DNA of 49,637 bases. It comes from Chlorobiales bacterium (lineage in GTDB: Bacteria > Bacteroidota > Chlorobiia > Chlorobiales > Chlorobiaceae). A model generated the notes under the pieces. That model made no database searches and was not told the DNA's origin. It saw nothing but the letters and a program-made list of their open reading frames with translations. Of the stretch, positions 36,984 through 45,519 are shown one piece after another (within the stretch, counting starts at the first letter, position 1; every line of letters starts with the position of its first letter). A program made the position numbers and the translations under genes. The stretch is from assembly GCA_026390855.1 (NCBI GenBank), contig JAPLFE010000066.1:1-49637 (forward strand). Direction: 5' to 3'.

Positions 36984-37231
36984 TCGAAGGTTACGAGGTT
37001 CCCGTTCATCGTTCACTGAGCGATGTCATTCTGCTTGGTGGCGTGCCGAGAACTCCGGCCATCCTGCTCTGGACAACGGCAACTGCTCTCGGGTTCGGGA
37101 TGCAGCAGATATGGGTTGTGCCGATTGCTATGGCACTGCATATGCTGCTTGCCACGCTAACCCGCAAAGACCCGTTTTTTTTCGATGTTTTTTTGCGTGC
37201 CCTGAAATCTCCGAAAATTCTCTATCCCTGA
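36980..37231 (+). CDS. trbD: TrbD (VirB3)
   Basis: The 83-residue protein starts MIEGYEVPVHRSLSDVILLG, with the YEVPVHRSL box typical of TrbD/VirB3, followed by two hydrophobic segments and a DPFFFDVFLRAL end. The start ATG overlaps the trbC stop by 4 bases; the longer open frame upstream is inside trbC. It is an inner-membrane assembly component that works with TrbE. Confidence 0.88.
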   Translation: MIEGYEVPVHRSLSDVILLGGVPRTPAILLWTTATALGFGMQQIWVVPIAMALHMLLATLTRKDPFFFDVFLRALKSPKILYP

Positions 37232-37237
37232 CCGGAT

Positions 37238-39691
37238 ATGTTCAGTCTCAAGCAATACAGGGAACCCTCGAACCGGCTTCCGGATTACCTGCCTTGGGCG
37301 GCGCTTGTCGCTCCCGGTGTCGTGCTGCAGAAGGATGCAGCCCTGCAGAAAACAATCGCGTTCCGAGGGCCCGATCTTGCAAGTTCCTCTTCATCAGAAC
37401 TTGCTTCGGCTGTCGCCCGGCTTAACAACGCCCTCAAGCGTCTTGGTTCCGGCTGGTCTCTTTTTATCGAAGCGCAGCGATTCGAGCACTCCGAATACCC
37501 CGTGTCACATTGGAGGAATCCGGCGGCATGGCTGCTCGATCTTGAACGCAGGGGGCAGTTCGAGGAGGCAGGATCGCATTTCGAATCAGCCTACTTCATG
37601 ACCTTTGTCTGGAAGATGCCGGGCAGTCAGAGCCGGAAATTCTCAAGCCTTTTCTATGACGATCAGGAGCAGAGTGAACCCGTGTTTGACAACGATCGGG
37701 ATCTCGATCAGTTTCTCAAGCAGATGCATGAGATTATGGATATCCTTGCCGGAGTCTTTGTGGAAGTACATGAACTCGATGACCATGAGACCCTGACCTA
37801 TCTGCACAGCACCATTTCCACCAATCGTCATATGGTGATGGCTCCCGAAACTCCCATGTATCTCGATGCCCTTCTGCCTGATCAGGCGCTGACGGTGGGG
37901 GACATCTGCATGCTCGGTGATCATTTCATTCCGACCATCACCTTTACCGGATTCCCCTCGACATCACTGCCGGGGATGCTCGATGAGCTGAACCACCTGC
38001 AGATCGAATACCGCTGGGTGGTGCGCTACCTCTCGCTTGACAAAGAAGAGGCCAGAAAAGAGATCGAGAAGTACCGTCGCCAGTGGTGGGGAAAACGCAA
38101 GAGCCTTTTTACCCTCCTGAAAGAAGAGGCTACCAAGGAGCCGTCGGCGCTGCTCGACAGTGCGGCAGCCAACAAGGCAGCCGATGCCGACGCAGCCTTG
38201 CAGGAGCTGGGAGACGATCTGGTATCGTTCGGTATCATGACCTGTACGGTAACGGTCAGCCACGGCGATCTTCAGGAAGCCATGCGCCGCATCAGGAGAG
38301 TGAAGCAGGTGATACAGAGCCGTGGATTTGTGGTAAAGGAAGAGAGCCTCAACAGCAAGGAGGCATGGCTCGGCAGCATTCCGGGGCACGTCTATGCCAA
38401 TGTTCGCCGTCCGGTCATCAGCAGCCTCAATCTCGCCCATATGATGCCGCTTTCCGCCATCTGGGCCGGTGAATCCTGCAATCGGCAGCTCCTTGAGAAA
38501 ACCGGCAGCGGCATGGCGCATATCATCTGCTCTACCACCGGCAGTACTCCGTTCCGGTTGAACCTCAATATCGGCGATGTCGGCCATACCCTGATTGTCG
38601 GGCCGACGGGTGCAGGCAAATCAACACTGCTTTCGATGCTTGCCCTGCAATGGCTACGCTATCCCGGAGCCCAGGTCGTTATTTTCGACAAAGACCGTTC
38701 TTCCCGTTCCGCTACCCTTGCCGTGCAGGGAGACTACTACGAACCGGGCAGCGAACGGGCGGCCCTTGCCTTTCAGCCGCTTGCGAACATCGATGAATCG
38801 TCCGAACGGATATGGGCTTCAGAGTTCATTCTGCTTCTCCTGAAAGAACAGCATCTTCAGGATACTCCGATCCTGAAAAAAGAGATCGACGATGCGCTTC
38901 AGAGCCTCTCATCAAGCGACCGTGAGCATCGCACCATGACGGTTTTCAGCGATCTGGTGCAGAGCCGGGAGATCCGCGATGCCTTGAGACCCTACTCAAT
39001 GCAGGGCAACTACGGTGAAATCTTCGATGCCGATACCGACACCATTCAGGATGGCGACTGGCTGACCATAGAGATGAACGCACTGATGAGCATGAGTTCC
39101 GAGGTAGTCATTCCGGGACTCTTCTATCTCTTTCACCGGGTTGAACAGCGGTTCGACGGAAGGCCGACCCTGCTCATTCTCGATGAGGCGTGGCTCTTTC
39201 TCAAGCACCCGATATTCATGGGGCAGTTGCAGAACTGGCTGAAAACCCTGCGCAAAAAAAATGTCTATGTCGTCTTCGCCACGCAGGAGATTGCCGACGC
39301 GGCGGAATCGCCCATCATGGCAACCATCCTTTCGGCTTGCCATACCAAGATCTATCTGCCCGATGACGAGGCGCTCACTCCAGCCATGACCGACTCATAC
39401 CGGAAGTTCGGGCTCAGTGACACGGAAATCACCCTGCTCGCAACAGCCCAGAAAAAAAGGGACTACTATTACCGCTCCGTGAAAGGGAGGCGCCATTTCA
39501 CCCTGAACATGGGGCCGGTCGCACTGGCCTTTGCCGCACTTTCGAATCCCGACGACCAGCAGTTCATGGACTCCATCGAGCGTGAGCTGCCCAAAGTTGA
39601 GCATGCAGCGGCACTCCTGAGATACCGGGGGCTTGACTGGGCCGTGAAACTGCTGGAAAAGGGAAGAACACAATCAACACTGCAATCATGA
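37238..39691 (+). CDS. trbE: Conjugative transfer ATPase TrbE (VirB4)
   Basis: TrbE is the large ATPase that drives pilus assembly and substrate transfer. The 817-residue protein has Walker A (GPTGAGKSTLLSMLALQWLR, from about residue 454), Walker B (PTLLILDEAWLFL, near 645) and the following FATQEIADAAESPI box. The N-terminal domain (MFSLKQYREPSNRLPDYLPW) is typical. It starts 6 bases after trbD. Confidence 0.95.
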   Translation: MFSLKQYREPSNRLPDYLPWAALVAPGVVLQKDAALQKTIAFRGPDLASSSSSELASAVARLNNALKRLGSGWSLFIEAQRFEHSEYPVSHWRNPAAWLLDLERRGQFEEAGSHFESAYFMTFVWKMPGSQSRKFSSLFYDDQEQSEPVFDNDRDLDQFLKQMHEIMDILAGVFVEVHELDDHETLTYLHSTISTNRHMVMAPETPMYLDALLPDQALTVGDICMLGDHFIPTITFTGFPSTSLPGMLDELNHLQIEYRWVVRYLSLDKEEARKEIEKYRRQWWGKRKSLFTLLKEEATKEPSALLDSAAANKAADADAALQELGDDLVSFGIMTCTVTVSHGDLQEAMRRIRRVKQVIQSRGFVVKEESLNSKEAWLGSIPGHVYANVRRPVISSLNLAHMMPLSAIWAGESCNRQLLEKTGSGMAHIICSTTGSTPFRLNLNIGDVGHTLIVGPTGAGKSTLLSMLALQWLRYPGAQVVIFDKDRSSRSATLAVQGDYYEPGSERAALAFQPLANIDESSERIWASEFILLLLKEQHLQDTPILKKEIDDALQSLSSSDREHRTMTVFSDLVQSREIRDALRPYSMQGNYGEIFDADTDTIQDGDWLTIEMNALMSMSSEVVIPGLFYLFHRVEQRFDGRPTLLILDEAWLFLKHPIFMGQLQNWLKTLRKKNVYVVFATQEIADAAESPIMATILSACHTKIYLPDDEALTPAMTDSYRKFGLSDTEITLLATAQKKRDYYYRSVKGRRHFTLNMGPVALAFAALSNPDDQQFMDSIERELPKVEHAAALLRYRGLDWAVKLLEKGRTQSTLQS

Positions 39692-39704
39692 ACAGGAGGA
39701 TGCC

Positions 39705-40472
39705 ATGAACCATACGATGAAAAAGAGATTGAAAACCATGATGCTGGGGGGCTTGTTATTGACCGGCAGCGTTGTTGTTCCAGTACACCATCAGGAAGCG
39801 CAAGCAGCGCTTACCGTGATCGACCTGACAAACCTCAAGCAGAACACTCTGACCGCAGTCAGAACGGCCGAACAGATAAAGAACCAGATTGAGCAGATCA
39901 GGAACCAGGTAAAGTCTCTGCAAACACTGCCCGGTTCAACTTTCGGCCCGGTGAAGGCCATCTATGAAGGCAACATGAACGAACTGAACGGCCTGCTTTC
40001 CGATGTGCAGGGCATCAGTTTCGACCTGAACAAAATCGATGGCCAGTTCGACCAGTTGTTCCCTGAAGGCAAATGGGACAAGATCGATTTCAATAACTAC
40101 GAACAGTATTACCGGGACTGGAACAAGGAACTCTCTGAAGCGGCAAAGACTGCCATGAAAGCGCAGAGCGTTATCCAGCGTTCACAGGCATACAACAACG
40201 AAGCTGCCGCAATCCTGAACCGGTCGTCCGCGGCTGATGGAGATGTCCGTCAGCTTCAGTCAACCAACCAGATGCTTGGGCTGATGGCCGGGCAATTGAA
40301 CGGTCTGACGGAAACGCTTGCCCTCAATGCACGGGTTAGTGCTATGGCGGCAGCAAGTTCAGCCCAGAAGGAAGAGGCTGAACGGGCATTTTCCATGCAG
40401 ATGTGGAGTGGTTACAGTGACTGGAAATCAACAGGCTCGAAGTACACAAACATGCCGAACCTTAAACAATAA
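39705..40472 (+). CDS. trbJ: TrbJ (VirB5)
   Basis: TrbJ is a periplasmic minor pilus protein. The 255-residue product has a signal peptide cleaved near AQAALTV, then the helical TrbJ segment (EQIKNQIEQIRNQVKSLQTL). The length is normal. Its C-terminus MWSGYSDWKSTGSKYTNMPN is closely mirrored by the C-terminus of the next, small lipoprotein gene. It follows trbE after 13 bases. Confidence 0.88.
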   Translation: MNHTMKKRLKTMMLGGLLLTGSVVVPVHHQEAQAALTVIDLTNLKQNTLTAVRTAEQIKNQIEQIRNQVKSLQTLPGSTFGPVKAIYEGNMNELNGLLSDVQGISFDLNKIDGQFDQLFPEGKWDKIDFNNYEQYYRDWNKELSEAAKTAMKAQSVIQRSQAYNNEAAAILNRSSAADGDVRQLQSTNQMLGLMAGQLNGLTETLALNARVSAMAAASSAQKEEAERAFSMQMWSGYSDWKSTGSKYTNMPNLKQ

Positions 40473-40486
40473 GAGGAGAACCTGTC

Positions 40487-40684
40487 ATGGTACGCAACTA
40501 TGTCATACTCGGTGTCATTATCGCGATGATCTTTTTTGCCGTCGGGTGCAAGGGACAAAAATCCGCAGCCCCGGAACCGCAGAAGGTGGAACAGGGCAAA
40601 AAATCCAATGATCTCTGGAAAGGGTACGGTGACTACAAGTCATCAGGCCCGAAATACAAGAATATGCCCGATCTCAAGAAATAG
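40487..40684 (+). CDS. TrbK-like small lipoprotein, possible entry-exclusion protein
   Basis: The 65-residue protein has a lipoprotein signal with the lipobox AVGC (cysteine at 21), so it should be anchored in a membrane. Its place between trbJ and trbL is that of TrbK, the entry-exclusion lipoprotein of RP4. Its tail LWKGYGDYKSSGPKYKNMPD followed by LKK copies the TrbJ tail: 14 of 23 positions are identical. That suggests it arose by partial duplication of trbJ or imitates a TrbJ contact. The function is inferred from position only. Confidence 0.7.
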   Translation: MVRNYVILGVIIAMIFFAVGCKGQKSAAPEPQKVEQGKKSNDLWKGYGDYKSSGPKYKNMPDLKK

Positions 40685-40698
40685 GCAATCGCTGACGC

Positions 40699-41874
40699 AT
40701 GAATCCCGGTATTCTTACAGAGACGCTCAACCACTTTCTTGCCGTGTTCGGAGCGGGCTGGTCAAATCTCCAGCCTGCCATCAACGGGCTTACGGGCGTG
40801 CTGTTGAGCATTGAAATCGTGATGATCGGTCTCTGGTGGGCACTGGGAGGCGGGGAGCAGCTTGTCGCGGTGATGAAGAAGCTTCTCTATCTCGGAGTCT
40901 GGATGTGGATTGTGAGGTCGTTTCCTGCCTTGTCCAATGCGTTTGTCCAGTCCCTTATCCATGCCGGGCAGATTGCCGGCGGGGGCGGAGGGCCAAGCCT
41001 CTTCGATCCCTCGAAAATCATTGAATACGGATTGACAACCACCGCTCCTCTCGTTGAAAAAATCAGTGGCATCGGTATCACGGAGATCGTCAACGGCCTT
41101 GTGCTTGCCCTGACCTACATCGGCATCATGCTGGCCTATATCCTCATTGCCTGGCAGATCTTCTATGCCGTGCTTGAGTTCAATCTGCTCGCTGCCGTTG
41201 TCGGGATCTTTCTGCCGTTCGGTTTTTTTGAACCAACCAAATTCCTTGCCGAGAAAGCCATCGGAGCCATCGTTTCCTCCGGTGTGAAGCTCATGGTGCT
41301 TGCCTTTATCATGTCGGTGATCGAGCCTACGCTCTCCACGCTGGCTTTTTCTGGCGATCTGAACTTTACGGAAATCTGGAGTGCTCTCCTGACAGTCGGC
41401 GCCGTTGCCTTTCTTGCATGGAATGCACCGGGTATTGCCGCCGGTCTGCTGGCTGGCAGTCCGAGCTTGAGTGCTGGAGCAGCCCTGCAGAATGCCGTTG
41501 TCGGAGGTACCGGAGTTGCGCTTGCGGGAATGGGGGCATACGGGCTTACAAAGATGGCTGTTGAAAAGGTCGGTGCTGGAGTGGGTGCTGCAAGCCAGAT
41601 GATCGGTTCTCGTTTCGGATCCAGTGGTGGCGATACTCCGAAATCCGGTGGAGATTCCGGTGCTGGCGGCCAATCAGGTTCAACCGGTTCACCGGCAGGT
41701 GGTTCGTCGCCGTCATCAGGTACGTCGACTTCCGACAGGGGAGGTTCTTCTGAACAGAAAGATGAACATCAGGATAAAGGAAAAGCTCCAAACTGGGCAA
41801 AGACTGCCCTTCACGCCATGCATACACCCGAAGAGGCCCGTCCGTCAGGCGGCAGTGCAACACCTCGATTGTAA
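40699..41874 (+). CDS. trbL: TrbL (VirB6)
   Basis: TrbL is the polytopic inner-membrane channel component. The 391-residue protein has several hydrophobic segments (for example LTGVLLSIEIVMIGLWWALG and LTYIGIMLAYILIAWQIFYA) and a long C-terminal tail rich in glycine and serine (about residues 300-370), as is common in TrbL. It lies between the TrbK-like lipoprotein gene and trbF. Confidence 0.9.
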   Translation: MNPGILTETLNHFLAVFGAGWSNLQPAINGLTGVLLSIEIVMIGLWWALGGGEQLVAVMKKLLYLGVWMWIVRSFPALSNAFVQSLIHAGQIAGGGGGPSLFDPSKIIEYGLTTTAPLVEKISGIGITEIVNGLVLALTYIGIMLAYILIAWQIFYAVLEFNLLAAVVGIFLPFGFFEPTKFLAEKAIGAIVSSGVKLMVLAFIMSVIEPTLSTLAFSGDLNFTEIWSALLTVGAVAFLAWNAPGIAAGLLAGSPSLSAGAALQNAVVGGTGVALAGMGAYGLTKMAVEKVGAGVGAASQMIGSRFGSSGGDTPKSGGDSGAGGQSGSTGSPAGGSSPSSGTSTSDRGGSSEQKDEHQDKGKAPNWAKTALHAMHTPEEARPSGGSATPRL

Positions 41875-41893
41875 CATCAACATTTGATCAAGC

Positions 41894-42586
41894 ATGAAAG
41901 CAACAACACGAACATGGAACCCGAAAGGGGAACTCGATACACCCTACAAGCGGGCAAAGCAGGAGTGGGATGACCGGATAGGAAGTGCTGTCGTCCAGGC
42001 AAGGAACTGGCGATTGGCTGCATTTGCCATGCTCTTTTTTGTCGCCATGCCTGCCGTAATCGGAATGATCTATGTAGGATCCCTTCCCAAGAAGGTGCCG
42101 CACATTGTCGAAGTGGCAAAGGACGGCAGCGCTCTCTATCGCGGAGAGGTAGGGGAAGCCTGGGCTTCATACAAACCATCCGATCCCTCGATCAAGTATC
42201 ATCTGCAGCGCTTCATTCAGGATACCCGGATGATCAGCTCCGATGGTGTTGTGGTCAAGAAGAACTGGCTCGATGCCTACAAGCTGGTCACGGCAAGCGG
42301 CTCAAACACCCTGAATGCCTATGTCCAGAAAGATGATCCGTTCATCCGGCTGGCAACCGAACGGGTGAGTGCCGAAGTGCTTTCCATGGTGCCGATTTCC
42401 TCGGACAGTTGGCAGGTGGACTGGAAAGAGTCCACGTGGGGAGTGCATGGAGAACCGCTTGGGGAGAGTTACTGGAGAGGCATTTTCAGGATTGTCCTGA
42501 AACAGCCCCAGACCGATGAACAACTGACGGCAAACCCGATAGGACTCTATATCGACGAGTTTCACTGGTCACGAATCAACCGATAA
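41894..42586 (+). CDS. trbF: TrbF (VirB8)
   Basis: The 230-residue protein has a short cytoplasmic N-terminus (NPKGELDTPYKRAKQEWDDR), one membrane helix (about residues 37-60) and a periplasmic VirB8-like domain with KYHLQRFIQDTRMISSD. It is a scaffold in the inner-membrane complex. Confidence 0.9.
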   Translation: MKATTRTWNPKGELDTPYKRAKQEWDDRIGSAVVQARNWRLAAFAMLFFVAMPAVIGMIYVGSLPKKVPHIVEVAKDGSALYRGEVGEAWASYKPSDPSIKYHLQRFIQDTRMISSDGVVVKKNWLDAYKLVTASGSNTLNAYVQKDDPFIRLATERVSAEVLSMVPISSDSWQVDWKESTWGVHGEPLGESYWRGIFRIVLKQPQTDEQLTANPIGLYIDEFHWSRINR

Positions 42587-42598
42587 CAACATCGCATC

Positions 42599-43411
42599 AT
42601 GAAGAGATCGACAACACTGCTTGCTGCAGCGCTGATGGTCACCGCCATAACCGGTGACACCCTTGCAGGAGAAAAGAGAAGACCGTGGAACGTGATCGAG
42701 AACGCCAACAGGGAGTCGGCACAGAACCCTGACAGCTATGGCTATCATAACGCTATCATGCGCTACGATTTTGAAGACGGTGAGCTTTATCAGGTCTACG
42801 CTGCTCCGCTGAAGCTGACCGATATTCAACTCGAACCGGGAGAAAAACTGCTCGGTGATCCGGTGTCGGGTGATACCGTGCGCTGGATCATCGGCAGAAG
42901 CAAAAGCATGGCCAACGGTCTTGAGCAGGAGCACATCTATCTCAAACCGACCAGACCGGGACTGCATACCACGCTCAGTCTCAATACCAGCCTGAGAACC
43001 TACCATATTGAGCTGACCAGCTATGAAAACACCTATATGGCAGCAGTTTCGTGGAATTACGAACAGTACAACCTCCGCCAGCTCAAGGCTGTTGAAAAGA
43101 GTGCCACCGAATCCCATGTGAACCTTGCATCGCTGGATTTCGGGTACAGGGTAGAGGTGAAAAAGGGATCGAGGCCCTCATGGCTGCCGGTAAAGGTATT
43201 CGATGACGGCAGGAAGACCTTTGTGCAGTTTCCGGAAGCCATGCTCTCGCGCGAAGCGCCGGTGCTCTTTGTGGTAGGGAAGTCCGGAGAGGTGCAGCTC
43301 GTGAACTACCGGGTAAAGAACGATTACTATATCGTTGACCGGCTGTTCGAAAAGGCTGAATTGAGAGCCGGGGAGAAGGGCGATATGATTGTCCGGATAA
43401 CGAAACAGTAA
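42599..43411 (+). CDS. trbG: TrbG (VirB9)
   Basis: The 270-residue periplasmic protein has a signal peptide (ending near DTLAG) and a VirB9-type domain with LTDIQLEPGEKLLGDPVSGD, GLHTTLSLNTSLRTYHIEL and a C-terminal YFDG-like end region. It forms the outer-membrane core complex with TrbI. It starts 12 bases after trbF. Confidence 0.9.
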   Translation: MKRSTTLLAAALMVTAITGDTLAGEKRRPWNVIENANRESAQNPDSYGYHNAIMRYDFEDGELYQVYAAPLKLTDIQLEPGEKLLGDPVSGDTVRWIIGRSKSMANGLEQEHIYLKPTRPGLHTTLSLNTSLRTYHIELTSYENTYMAAVSWNYEQYNLRQLKAVEKSATESHVNLASLDFGYRVEVKKGSRPSWLPVKVFDDGRKTFVQFPEAMLSREAPVLFVVGKSGEVQLVNYRVKNDYYIVDRLFEKAELRAGEKGDMIVRITKQ

Positions 43412-43423
43412 AAGGATCGACCC

Positions 43424-44698
43424 ATGAGCAATGAACGTCAGGAAGAGCTGGAGGAGCAGCAGAGTGTTGATCCGCATGCATCGAAAATACCGTCCGACGA
43501 TCCCCGGCTTCAGATACCGAAAACAAGGAGCCGCACACTGAAAAAAGGGCCGGTGATCGCCCTGACTGTGGTTCTGGTCGGAGCGATTTTTCTGGCGATC
43601 ATGATGGCTGTGCAGCCTCCCAAAAAAGCCGTGAAGGCGGAGAAAAAGGATGAAACTTCAGTATCCAACCAGCTTGCGATACCGGATATCATCAGGCAGG
43701 GCCCCGACAACAATAAACCGGTGACGCTGCCGGATACTTCGATCACCGCTTCGGTTCCCGATAACGTGCCGGAACTGGGCAAGCCATTGCCCGGTGATCT
43801 CGGTCATGCGATGGTGAATAAGCAGAACGGCCGGTATCAGGGGAGTGGTTCATCGCAGCAGTATAATCAACCAGATCCGGCTGAACAGGAACGTCATGCA
43901 GCCGTGACTTCAAGTCCGTTCTTTGGGGGTACGGCAAGTGCTGCAACACCGGTCAGTTCAGGCAGCAGCTTCCCTGCCGGTAGTACTGATACCGCACAAG
44001 GCACTACTCAGGCATCTACCTACGGGCGTGACCAGAACAACCAGGCACGCAAGAACGAGTTCTTTGCAAACGGGGGAGGGGAAGAGAAGGAGTATGTTTC
44101 GAAACCCATGAAAAAAGCGGCAAGCCGTTATGAAGTGAAGGCAGGATCGGTGATTCCGGCCATTCTGGTTACCGGGATTGTCTCCGATCTGCCTGGGAAT
44201 GTCATCGCCATGGTCAAAGAGAACGTGTACGATACTGTGAGTGGCGATTATCTGCTGATTCCGCAGGGAACAAGAGTGTTGGGGCGATACGACAGCATGG
44301 TGAGTTACGGCCAGAAACGGGTGCAGGTGAGCTGGACAAGGATGTTACGCCCTGATGGATCGTCCATCGTGCTGGAGAATATGCCGGGTGTTGATCTGGC
44401 CGGCAACGCAGGATATAAAGGCAAGGTCGATAACCATTTCGACCGGCTGGTCGGCGGTGTGGTGCTCTCTTCGCTCCTCTCGATGGGAGCTACGGTATCG
44501 CAGGGAACCTCTACCGACGAAGCAAGCATGACCACCCAACAGCGCATGGCTGCCAATGTCGGCGACGAGATCAGCAGCACAAGAAGTCAGATAACAAAAA
44601 AGAACCTGGATATTCAGCCGACCCTGAACATCAGGGCAGGCAATACCGTGAACATTCTCGTCAACAAGGATATGATTGTTGACCCATACGAAAACTAA
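43424..44698 (+). CDS. trbI: TrbI (VirB10)
   Basis: TrbI spans the envelope and joins the inner- and outer-membrane complexes. The 424-residue protein has a cytoplasmic start, one membrane helix (about residues 42-62), a proline-, serine- and glutamine-rich linker, and the conserved beta-barrel domain (VKAGSVIPAILVTGIVSDLP, IPQGTRVLGRYDS, VNILVNKDMIV). The order and length fit the family. Confidence 0.93.
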   Translation: MSNERQEELEEQQSVDPHASKIPSDDPRLQIPKTRSRTLKKGPVIALTVVLVGAIFLAIMMAVQPPKKAVKAEKKDETSVSNQLAIPDIIRQGPDNNKPVTLPDTSITASVPDNVPELGKPLPGDLGHAMVNKQNGRYQGSGSSQQYNQPDPAEQERHAAVTSSPFFGGTASAATPVSSGSSFPAGSTDTAQGTTQASTYGRDQNNQARKNEFFANGGGEEKEYVSKPMKKAASRYEVKAGSVIPAILVTGIVSDLPGNVIAMVKENVYDTVSGDYLLIPQGTRVLGRYDSMVSYGQKRVQVSWTRMLRPDGSSIVLENMPGVDLAGNAGYKGKVDNHFDRLVGGVVLSSLLSMGATVSQGTSTDEASMTTQQRMAANVGDEISSTRSQITKKNLDIQPTLNIRAGNTVNILVNKDMIVDPYEN

Positions 44699-44712
44699 AG
44701 ACAACTCGGAAT

Positions 44713-44943
44713 ATGATTGATCTCGATATTCAGGTGCAGAGCGAACCGGTTACCCGGAGGTTCAGGCTCAGGAAGGAAGTCTCGGAGGAGTTTGATCTCT
44801 ACGTGAAGGCCGCACAGGAAAAGACGAAGGGAGCTGATGAGTCACTGGTGCTTGAGGCGATCCTGAGGAATCATCTCAAGCGAGATAAGGGCTTTCGGGC
44901 TTGGCTGCAGCAGCGTGAGCATCAGAGTCAGTCAAGTCCTTGA
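44713..44943 (+). CDS. DUF2274-like protein at the end of the trb operon
   Basis: The 76-residue product lies directly after trbI, where a DUF2274 gene occurs in many trb-type ICEs. It is mainly helical and charged (VSEEFDLYVKAAQEKTKGAD, ILRNHLKRDKGFRAWLQQ), in agreement with that family. Its function is unknown. It is the last gene of the operon. Confidence 0.7.
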   Translation: MIDLDIQVQSEPVTRRFRLRKEVSEEFDLYVKAAQEKTKGADESLVLEAILRNHLKRDKGFRAWLQQREHQSQSSP

Positions 44944-45145
44944 AGGGGCATTACCTTGTCTCTAATCTAACCGGCACCCTCCTGCAGTATGTGAAATTGC
45001 TTATTCTGATATTTCAACCCCTTCTGCAAACAGCTCTCTTTTCAGTCTCCCGGCACAAGCCCTGTTGATAGATGCATCAAATGGGAACGCGTGCGCGTTT
45101 TTTAGATGATATCGGCTTAAATCAGGTGAAAACGTTTAAAAAGGG

Positions 45146-45160
45146 TACGATAGAATCGTA
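45146..45160. promoter_or_regulatory. Inverted repeat, operator candidate upstream of the HTH/hsdM genes
   Basis: TACGAT-AGA-ATCGTA is a perfect 6-bp palindrome with a 3-base centre, in the 289-base gap between the trb operon and the excisionase-like gene, 73 bases before that start. It could be the binding site of that protein or of another regulator. Confidence 0.45.
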
Positions 45161-45232
45161 TCTTTTACCTTGCGTAATCTATTTTTGAACGGGTTCAGTT
45201 TTTCAATTACCCACTATTGAGGAGCTCGAGAA

Positions 45233-45466
45233 ATGGTCGAGATTGAGGACCGTTGGTTATCGATCCATGAGATTTGCAGTCACCTTGGTGTTAGTAAGGA
45301 CACCGTTTATAAGTGGATTGACAAACATGCCATGCCGGCCCATCGTATGGGACGTCTCTGGAAATTCAGGAAGGATGATGTAGACAGATGGGTGAAAGCT
45401 GGCGGCGCCTCAGAACAAGGCAGGACAACTCCCGAAAGTGCTACGGGGACAAACAAAAGTGAATAG
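45233..45466 (+). CDS. Helix-turn-helix excisionase-family protein upstream of hsdM
   Basis: The 77-residue protein has a clear excisionase-type winged helix-turn-helix (LSIHEICSHLGVSKDTVYKW, RMGRLWKFRKDDVDRWV). Such small proteins are often next to type I restriction-modification genes. It may control hsdM, since a palindrome lies upstream and hsdM starts about 50 bases downstream. GAGGAGC stands before the ATG. Confidence 0.82.
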   Translation: MVEIEDRWLSIHEICSHLGVSKDTVYKWIDKHAMPAHRMGRLWKFRKDDVDRWVKAGGASEQGRTTPESATGTNKSE

Positions 45467-45519
45467 TTTTATGATCGAACAAGAACAAGCCACTGACGTA
45501 AGGGCTCAAGAGGTGTCGA

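Noticed and set aside
40762-41673. Long minus-strand open frame over trbL
   Set aside because: A low-complexity antisense reading of trbL; the trb operon layout requires the plus-strand gene.
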